11,995 nucleotides of DNA from an uncultured Lachnospiraceae bacterium (lineage in GTDB: Bacteria; Bacillota_A; Clostridia; Lachnospirales; Lachnospiraceae), in NCBI GenBank assembly GCA_947564305.1, contig CANOBT010000163.1, positions 1-11,995 of the forward strand, given 5' to 3'. The notes below the pieces were generated by a model. It had not been told where the DNA came from. It did no database searches and worked only from the letters and a program-made list of their open reading frames with translations. Positions within the stretch are counted from its first letter, which is position 1. Every line of letters starts with the position of its first letter. Of this stretch, positions 7,112 to 11,995 are shown in pieces. Position numbers and translations under genes: made by a program.

Positions 7112-8689
7112 TTAGTTTCCGATAAATACATGGCAGACTTTATAATATACCCGAAGATACTCCTGCATCATACTATATGGAGTAAAATTTCTCTCAGCAT
7201 ATTTTTTTATTTCAGGCCGCCGCATTTTCCAGGTTTCTTTATTTTTGAACATGCTTACCATTGCCGTTACAAGTTCCGCTATATTTTCATTTATACCCAT
7301 ATGCATTTTGTCATACAGCTCTACAGAACTAAGGGATGCTATATTGCTTATTGGATTACCGATGAGAATACCATTTGCTCCGCCTGCTGTTAATTCTTTT
7401 CCACTTCCGCAGTCTGAATGGATTATTGGCAGACCGCAATGTAGGGCTTCTGTCGCTGCCATACTCCATCCTTCAAAATAAGAATCTACAATAAGTGCAT
7501 CTGCTATATTCATAATATCGAGAATATGTTCTGTGTACCCTTCAAAGATGATGTTATTTTGAAGGTTTCTCTCGGCTATTATCGAATTTAGTTTTTTGTT
7601 ATATTCGTAATCTGTTACTGTACCGGTTAAAATTAGGACAATTGGTTTATTTATCAAATATCGTACAATATCCAGGGCACGCACAATGCCAATCTGATTT
7701 TTTCTTGAGTCTATGCTCCCGACAGCCAAAAAAATAAAAGCATCTTCAGGAAATCCTATTATCTTTTTGAACGATTCGCATTGGGGCGCTGTTTTCCTGC
7801 CTAGTGCTCCAGCATTACCAATTACAGTTATTTTATTAGCATCAATTTGAGGCATTTTACAGATGAATATTTTTTTTGCCATTTCGGAGACGGCAATGTA
7901 GTGGGTAATGTACTTAGCTTTTTTTCGTTCTTGTTTAAGTTGGCGATCCGTTAAAAAAAGGTACATATTGTGTATCACTTCTACTACCGGAATGTGATAT
8001 TGACTTATTATTTCATAAAAATCTGATACAAAATGGGTATTAATCAATAAAGGAGGATGGTTTTTCAGGTAATTTTTAAACAACGTTTTTTTACCATGAA
8101 ATACTAAAACATCAATTCCATTATTCTGTAGAGCTTTTTCAATTCTGCCACCGTTTTGTGTGCAAAATATTTTTATTTCAATATTATTTTTATAAAACCA
8201 AGCTGTCAGACATGCGACAACTTCCTCTAAACCTCCGGAGTCTAAATTTTCTACCATAAGTGCAATGTAGGATCTGGAACTTGACAAAAGAGTTTTGATG
8301 TTTTCGGCCCAGTCTATATCATGTGTTCTTTCGTTTTTGTTAGTAAAAACCCATTGTTTTTCAGAAACATTTTGCGCCTCCGGTTGATACTTTTTTCTAC
8401 TTTGCAATATATCGTAATATATTTCCATGTCCTGCAGCCGCTGTCGGAGATCCTCTTCTGATCTATAACTTCCTAATAGAAGTGATTTTTTTACACCTAA
8501 TTTGTTAGTTACTTTTTTTAAAGTCAATCTAGCCTTTTGCATTAAAGATGACGATTTCCATTTATTGATAAAAGCTTCCTTTTCATATGCTGCAATTATG
8601 CCTGGGCGATTAACAATATTATTGTATTGCTTCGTTATGGAAGCGAAATAGTTATCGTTTTTCACATCTAAATCAACAAAGTTATCCAT
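7112..8689 (-). CDS. Glycosyltransferase family 4 with long N-terminal extension
   Basis: Predicted cytoplasmic GT-B glycosyltransferase. The catalytic part covers residues 139-525: NLDSGGLEEVV (148-158), the HNMY region (240-243), AVSEMAKK (266-273), VIGNAG at the domain boundary (289-294), VGSIDSRKNQIG (323-334), and the EX7E donor motif with E406 and E414 in FEGWSMAATEAL. At 525 residues it is about 130 longer than a typical GT4. The extra residues 1-138 contain no family motif I recognise: two helical, basic stretches (about 30-70) are followed by SEEDLRQRLQDMEIYYDILQSRKK (77-100 region), which looks like a short coil. Such extensions may bind partner enzymes or the membrane. The start ATG follows AGGAAGG closely and no later methionine has a better site, so I keep the extension in the protein. 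It begins 39 bases after the permease gene. Sugar specificity unknown. Confidence 0.88.
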   Translation of the reverse strand: MDNFVDLDVKNDNYFASITKQYNNIVNRPGIIAAYEKEAFINKWKSSSLMQKARLTLKKVTNKLGVKKSLLLGSYRSEEDLRQRLQDMEIYYDILQSRKKYQPEAQNVSEKQWVFTNKNERTHDIDWAENIKTLLSSSRSYIALMVENLDSGGLEEVVACLTAWFYKNNIEIKIFCTQNGGRIEKALQNNGIDVLVFHGKKTLFKNYLKNHPPLLINTHFVSDFYEIISQYHIPVVEVIHNMYLFLTDRQLKQERKKAKYITHYIAVSEMAKKIFICKMPQIDANKITVIGNAGALGRKTAPQCESFKKIIGFPEDAFIFLAVGSIDSRKNQIGIVRALDIVRYLINKPIVLILTGTVTDYEYNKKLNSIIAERNLQNNIIFEGYTEHILDIMNIADALIVDSYFEGWSMAATEALHCGLPIIHSDCGSGKELTAGGANGILIGNPISNIASLSSVELYDKMHMGINENIAELVTAMVSMFKNKETWKMRRPEIKKYAERNFTPYSMMQEYLRVYYKVCHVFIGN

Positions 8690-8728
8690 TTTACCTTCCT
8701 AAATTTTCAGGCATGTATTTTCTGCTAA

Positions 8729-9505
8729 TTATAATTCTTCAACAAAACGTCTTTGCAACCTGTTAAAAATAAAAAATCCTATTATGGCGAATATAATGCC
8801 TATAATAAATGCACTGCCTATTGTTTTTAAGTCTGGTAGTCTTTTGTAATATAAAATATCTTTATAGCATAGAATAACTCCTGTCATAGGATTCATGTAA
8901 ATCAGTTTCTGATAGTCTTCTGGAATGGTTTCAATTTCGTAAAGTATCGGAGTTAAGTACATCCATAACATCACAATGATTCCGAGAATGTACTCCAGGT
9001 CACGGAAAAATACGGTTAACGCAGAAATAATCATAACTATTCCTAGTACCAGGATATACTCTACAAACATTACTATTGGTAATACCCATAAAACAGAAAA
9101 ATTTATTCCAAAACCGCTTAATATTAGAACTATAAAAATAACTATAAAAGTAAGTAGCATATTAATAAAAGCACTAGAAACATAAGATATGGGAAGAACT
9201 TGTCTCGGAAAATATATTTTTTTGACTAAATTTTCCTGACTTGTAATTGATGTTGCACCTCCTACCACGGCGGTATTAAAAAAGAGCCATGGAACTAATC
9301 CAACAAATAAAAATATATAAAATTTGTCCAATGTAGTAGGAAATAGTACTGAAAAAACAATTGTATATACCACTAATTGCAGTAACGGATTCAAAAAGGT
9401 CCAGAAAAAACCCAATACTGAACCTTTGTAACGCCCTTTTAGGTCTTTTCTTATTAAACTAAAAATCATTTCTCGATAATGAAACAATTCTTGTATTGTT
9501 CTCAT
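8729..9505 (-). CDS. ABC-2 type polysaccharide/polyol-phosphate export permease (Wzm/TagG-like)
   Basis: Membrane subunit of the glycan exporter, partner of the ATPase at 2120-3577. With the start chosen here it has 258 residues and six hydrophobic segments at about 30-56, 61-81, 105-129, 139-165, 172-190 and 229-248. Family landmarks are the N-terminal amphipathic IRKDLKGRYKGSVLG (18-32), IYFPRQVLPIS (97-107), FFRDLEY (166-172), the YLTPILYE segment (183-190) and MNPMTGVI (204-211). The length is typical of the family. An ATG four codons upstream (9515-9517) directly abuts the wecB stop codon, but GGGAG lies five bases before the ATG at 9503-9505 and nothing comparable precedes the earlier one. 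The gene is AT-rich, unlike wecB just upstream, and marks the start of the AT-rich block. The ATPase gene is not adjacent as it usually is; three glycosyltransferase genes intervene. Confidence 0.93.
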   Translation of the reverse strand: MRTIQELFHYREMIFSLIRKDLKGRYKGSVLGFFWTFLNPLLQLVVYTIVFSVLFPTTLDKFYIFLFVGLVPWLFFNTAVVGGATSITSQENLVKKIYFPRQVLPISYVSSAFINMLLTFIVIFIVLILSGFGINFSVLWVLPIVMFVEYILVLGIVMIISALTVFFRDLEYILGIIVMLWMYLTPILYEIETIPEDYQKLIYMNPMTGVILCYKDILYYKRLPDLKTIGSAFIIGIIFAIIGFFIFNRLQRRFVEEL

Positions 9506-9510
9506 TGTGT

Positions 9511-9515
9511 CTCCC
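9511..9515 (-). promoter_or_regulatory. Ribosome binding site deciding the permease start
   Basis: GGGAG on the minus strand sits five bases before the ATG at 9503-9505. It overlaps the alternative ATG at 9515-9517, which lacks a purine-rich site of its own, so the shorter protein is preferred. Confidence 0.55.
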
Positions 9516-9517
9516 AT

Positions 9518-10639
9518 CTATTTTCTGGAGAGTTTCCAATCTATAATAGCCTGCACTATTCTTTCACAGGCATGTCCGTCCCCATAAGGATTTACCGCCC
9601 TGGCCATCTGATCATACCTGTTTCGATCGGTAAGCAGGATTCTGGCATTTTCATAAATGTCATCTTCCTTTACGCCCACTACATTCACCGTTCCCGCCTC
9701 CACGGCTTCAGGTCGTTCTGTTTCGGTACGCAACACCAGTACGGGGACCCCGCAGGCCGGAGCCTCTTCCTGAAGGCCCCCTGAATCTGTCATTACAAGG
9801 AAGCTGCGGGACATCAGGTTATGCATATCCTCCACATCCAAAGGCCTGACCAGGTGTACCCTGTCCAGACCCCCCAGGATCTTTTCAGCAGTATCCCTTA
9901 CCACAGGATTCATATGCACCGGGTAAACTACCTCAATGTCCGGAAATTCTTCCACAATGCGCTTAACAGCGCAACAGATATTCTCAAGAGGCTGCCCCAG
10001 GTTTTCCCTTCTGTGCGCCGTCATCAGTATACAGCGCTTCCCGGTGAAATCAATGCCGCGAATATCCTCGTCTTTATATTGGTATCCATCTTTCACAGTG
10101 ATCCGAAAAGCATCTATCACCGTATTCCCGGTTACATATATATTGTCCCTGATGTTTTCCTTCTCCAGATTGCGCCTGTTGTTATCGGTGGGCGAAAAAT
10201 GCAATTCTGCAATGCGCCCTGTCAGACAACGGTTCATTTCTTCCGGGAAAGGGGAGTACTTGTCATACGTCCTCAGCCCTGCCTCCACATGACCAACGGG
10301 AATTTCCTGGTAAAAAGAAGCAAGTGCGGCAGCAAACGAGGTTGATGTATCTCCATGTACCAAAACAAGATCCGGCTTTTCCTGCCTCAAAACCGCCTCC
10401 ATGCCTTCCAATACGGATGTAGTAATGGTGGTCAACGTCTGTCTTGGCCGCATAATACCAAGATTGTAGTTGATTTTTATACCAAATATGTCAATTACCT
10501 GCTGCAGCATTTCCTTGTGCTGTCCGGTCAGACATACTATACTTTCAATTCCTTCCTGTTTTTCCAGCTCCTTTACCAGCGGACACATTTTAATCGCTTC
10601 CGGCCTTGTGCCAAATACGCTCATTACCTTAATGCTCAT
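9518..10639 (-). CDS. wecB: UDP-N-acetylglucosamine 2-epimerase (non-hydrolysing)
   Basis: Converts UDP-GlcNAc to UDP-ManNAc in the cytoplasm, supplying ManNAc (or a derived sugar) for cell-wall glycans; Bacillota homologues are called mnaA. With the start used here it has 373 residues, normal for the family. Motifs: FGTRPEAIK (9-17), HGDTSTS (95-101) containing the conserved aspartate, GHVEAGLRT (116-124), PEEMNR (132-137), AHRRENLG (208-215) with the conserved histidine, and the UDP-binding DSGGLQEE (285-292) followed by TERPE (307-311). These match the catalytic Asp/Glu/Glu/His set of E. coli WecB. A GTG could extend the frame to 10696, but the added 19 residues are not part of the fold and GGAGAGG precedes the ATG at 10637-10639. 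Its base composition is clearly more GC-rich than the genes that follow. The stop codon abuts the permease region without a gap. Confidence 0.95.
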   Translation of the reverse strand: MSIKVMSVFGTRPEAIKMCPLVKELEKQEGIESIVCLTGQHKEMLQQVIDIFGIKINYNLGIMRPRQTLTTITTSVLEGMEAVLRQEKPDLVLVHGDTSTSFAAALASFYQEIPVGHVEAGLRTYDKYSPFPEEMNRCLTGRIAELHFSPTDNNRRNLEKENIRDNIYVTGNTVIDAFRITVKDGYQYKDEDIRGIDFTGKRCILMTAHRRENLGQPLENICCAVKRIVEEFPDIEVVYPVHMNPVVRDTAEKILGGLDRVHLVRPLDVEDMHNLMSRSFLVMTDSGGLQEEAPACGVPVLVLRTETERPEAVEAGTVNVVGVKEDDIYENARILLTDRNRYDQMARAVNPYGDGHACERIVQAIIDWKLSRK

Positions 10640-10642
10640 TTT

Positions 10643-10649
10643 CCTCTCC
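10643..10649 (-). promoter_or_regulatory. Ribosome binding site deciding the wecB start
   Basis: GGAGAGG on the minus strand, with its GGAG part six bases from the ATG at 10637-10639. The in-frame GTG at 10694-10696 and ATG at 10649-10651 have no comparable upstream purine tract. Confidence 0.65.
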
Positions 10650-10704
10650 ATAACATATGCATACCTTAAATCCCGACCTTCATCCCGCAGTTTCACGTCA
10701 GGTC

Positions 10705-11790
10705 TTAACCTGCCTCATTAACAGCCTTATCCCATATGGCAAAACGGGTTTCCCACGTATTTTCCGCCAGAAAATCCTGCCTCTGTCGGGATGTATACTT
10801 GGGCGGGAACCCCAGTGTTTTTAATTTTTCCAGAAGCCGCACATAGCCTGGTGCATCCCGGTAAAAATATACAAAATCCCCGAACCTTTCTATTTCCGGG
10901 TAGTATACGGCAATAATGCACTTTCCCATAACAATGTATTCATACAACTTCACCGGATCCACATATAGCACGGTTTTATCCGTTCGAAAGGGCATCACCA
11001 GGCAGGAACAGCTTTCCACAGCGCCGTACAGCTGACTATGGGGTACCACCCCTTCCATAATTAATCCCCGCTGTCTCCTGGGTAGTGCAATGTTCACCGG
11101 CCCTATCAGATGATATTCAATTCCGCCCACCTTTTCCAGGCTTTCCAAAATCAGTTCCCTGTCAAACCATTCCGCGATGGTGCCGACATAAGCGATTTTA
11201 TGCCTGGACCGGCAGGCCGGCCTGGCCACGGGAGGCAGTCTCCCCGGCACTGCTGTCCCATTGCGCAGCAGCACCACGCGAGGCACCGGGCCTTCCACCT
11301 GCCTGCGTATCTTTTCCACGAGTTTCCCGCTGCTGGCAAACACAATCCTGCTGTGTTCCAATAAAGCTTTCTCCTGTTCCAGCAACTTCCCCACGCCAGG
11401 CCGATAGGGGTACAGCGTTTCATGGTTATCCATGCAGTCATAGATAAGAGTTCCTGAATAGTCATGCGGAATGTATCGATAGTACAGCGGGTAGCCCACG
11501 ACTATTGTCCCGTACTTCCGGACATCCCTGAAAACCCGGCCGTTCAGGAACTGGGAGAGCCTTCCAATTATTTTCACTTTTTCCTGTAAGGGCAACGTCC
11601 AAAGTATCTCGTGGCGCACCGGGGGGCGGGCATGGAATCTGCTGAAAAACTTCAGTATACTCCTTGGAAACACAATAGTTATATCATTGCCTTCTGCCAG
11701 GTGCTGTGCAATGATCTGCGGCCGCTGGAATATCCAGGCCCAGTCAATACCCATAATGTATAAAAGTGTGGGCTTGCCCTCACTGCTCAT
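10705..11790 (-). CDS. Glycosyltransferase, TuaH-like / GT-B family
   Basis: Predicted cytoplasmic GT-B glycosyltransferase of 361 residues acting on a cell-surface glycan. Evidence: an N-terminal strand LLYIMGIDWAWIFQRPQIIAQ (positions 9-29) with the QRPQ motif seen in TuaH-like enzymes, YDCMDNHETLYPY (117-129), FASSGKLVEK (151-160), LLRNG (174-178), a second-domain strand KIAYVGTIAEWFDREL (198-213), and the donor-site segment DPVKLYEYIVMGKCII (278-293) with the conserved glutamate in LYEY. The start ATG at 11788-11790 has GGAGG four bases upstream. The frame is open further up to a GTG at 11890-11892, but those 34 codons fall in a GC-rich stretch reaching into a hairpin repeat and have no family similarity, so I treat them as non-coding. 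GC-rich like wecB, from which it is 65 bases distant. Sugar specificity unknown; resemblance to teichuronic acid enzymes is at family level only. Confidence 0.87.
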   Translation of the reverse strand: MSSEGKPTLLYIMGIDWAWIFQRPQIIAQHLAEGNDITIVFPRSILKFFSRFHARPPVRHEILWTLPLQEKVKIIGRLSQFLNGRVFRDVRKYGTIVVGYPLYYRYIPHDYSGTLIYDCMDNHETLYPYRPGVGKLLEQEKALLEHSRIVFASSGKLVEKIRRQVEGPVPRVVLLRNGTAVPGRLPPVARPACRSRHKIAYVGTIAEWFDRELILESLEKVGGIEYHLIGPVNIALPRRQRGLIMEGVVPHSQLYGAVESCSCLVMPFRTDKTVLYVDPVKLYEYIVMGKCIIAVYYPEIERFGDFVYFYRDAPGYVRLLEKLKTLGFPPKYTSRQRQDFLAENTWETRFAIWDKAVNEAG

Positions 11791-11794
11791 AATG

Positions 11795-11799
11795 CCTCC
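11795..11799 (-). promoter_or_regulatory. Ribosome binding site deciding the start of the TuaH-like glycosyltransferase
   Basis: GGAGG on the minus strand, four bases before the ATG at 11788-11790. Slightly close, but it is the only strong site in the upstream region, and it supports the 361-residue protein. Confidence 0.6.
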
Positions 11800-11875
11800 A
11801 GTAAAAACATGGCCGGATTCCCGGCAGTATGCTGCTGCCATGTGCTGCCGGAGCATACCTCCGGAGCGGCATGCC

Positions 11876-11902
11876 TGACGGATAAGCCGCACTTATCCGT
11901 CA
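11876..11902. repeat. Palindromic hairpin, unit 1
   Basis: Perfect 11-bp inverted repeat, TGACGGATAAG and its complement, around a 5-base loop CCGCA. No T-run follows on either strand, so it does not look like a simple intrinsic terminator. Confidence 0.85.
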
Positions 11903-11935
11903 CAGGCCCGGACGGCCCGGTGCCAGGGGCCCAGT

Positions 11936-11962
11936 TGACGGATAATCCACAATTATCCGTCA
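11936..11962. repeat. Palindromic hairpin, unit 2
   Basis: Perfect 11-bp inverted repeat, TGACGGATAAT and its complement, around a 5-base loop CCACA. The single stem pair that differs from unit 1 is changed on both sides (G-C to T-A), so pairing is kept. Confidence 0.85.
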
Positions 11963-11995
11963 CTGACCCGGACATTTTACGCCAGGTTCCCGAGT

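Larger units (their letters stand above)
11876..11995. repeat. Two tandem ~60-bp repeat units, possibly continuing past the window
   Basis: Unit 1 covers 11876-11935 and unit 2 covers 11936-11995. By direct comparison 33 of the first 38 bases are identical. The last ~22 bases are more diverged but still share GCCAGG and a terminal AGT. Unit 2 ends exactly at the window edge, so more copies could follow. The 60-bp length is a multiple of three, and the minus-strand frame reads VTDKCGLSV and VTDNCGLSV. I do not regard that frame as a proven gene, because no credible start or domain is seen. Confidence 0.8.

Noticed and set aside
9821..10345. Plus-strand open frame of 174 codons (and shorter ones at 9936-10292 and 10355-10721)
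   Set aside because: These are antisense to wecB, whose motifs are complete; composition explains the absence of stops, and no start signals were found.
10640..10704. Promoter or terminator between the first glycosyltransferase and wecB
   Set aside because: Only a weak 5-bp inverted repeat with a long loop and no T-run was seen, and no convincing -35/-10 pair.
11085..11447. Open frames on both strands within the first glycosyltransferase gene
   Set aside because: The region is GC-rich, which lengthens spurious frames; the glycosyltransferase motifs lie in one continuous minus-strand frame.
11787..11975. Minus-strand 62-codon open frame containing the VTDKCGLSV-type repeat
   Set aside because: It lies in a hairpin repeat, overlaps the start of the glycosyltransferase in another frame, and has no clear ribosome binding site or domain.
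11876..11995. CRISPR array or intrinsic terminator
   Set aside because: Only two units are present, the ~33-base inter-palindrome stretches are themselves related, and no T-run follows either hairpin on either strand.

Overview
The window looks like part of a cell-surface polysaccharide locus from a low-to-mid GC member of the Bacillota, most likely a Clostridia/Lachnospiraceae-type bacterium. This rests on strong GGAGG-type ribosome binding sites, Clostridia-like protein sequences and tight gene packing. The genus cannot be fixed from the sequence alone. Every gene I accept is on the minus strand, so transcription runs from high to low coordinates. There are no RNA genes, insertion sequences or CRISPR arrays, and no gene-free stretch over 300 bases.

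In transcription order: (a) 11791-11995 is non-coding, with two tandem units of about 60 bp, each holding a perfect 11-bp stem hairpin. (b) A TuaH-like glycosyltransferase (10705-11790) and a non-hydrolysing UDP-GlcNAc 2-epimerase (wecB/mnaA, 9518-10639) form a GC-rich block. (c) At about 9517 the composition drops sharply to AT-rich and stays so to the left edge. This block encodes an ABC-2 polysaccharide export permease, a GT4 glycosyltransferase with a long N-terminal extension, a two-headed GT2 + GT-B glycosyltransferase, a second GT4 enzyme, the export ATPase, a polysaccharide pyruvyl transferase, and the start of a membrane-anchored protein that runs off the window.

Proposed working model: the epimerase supplies UDP-ManNAc, four glycosyltransferase proteins (five catalytic-type domains) build a lipid-linked glycan on the cytoplasmic face, the pyruvyl transferase adds a ketal pyruvate, and the ABC transporter exports the product. 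A ManNAc/pyruvate pairing would suit a secondary cell-wall polysaccharide of the kind that binds SLH-domain proteins, but the glycan itself cannot be read from DNA.

The most interesting signal is that the export ATPase and the pyruvyl transferase, unrelated enzymes encoded by adjacent genes, both carry C-terminal coiled coils built on the same 14-residue (two-heptad) repeat, roughly E-I-x-R-L-N-x-V-I-x-x-K-E-x. The ATPase has this coil where Wzt proteins often have a carbohydrate-binding domain. This suggests a physical capping-export complex, loosely like the WbdD/Wzt chain-length ruler of E. coli O9a but with different catalytic chemistry.
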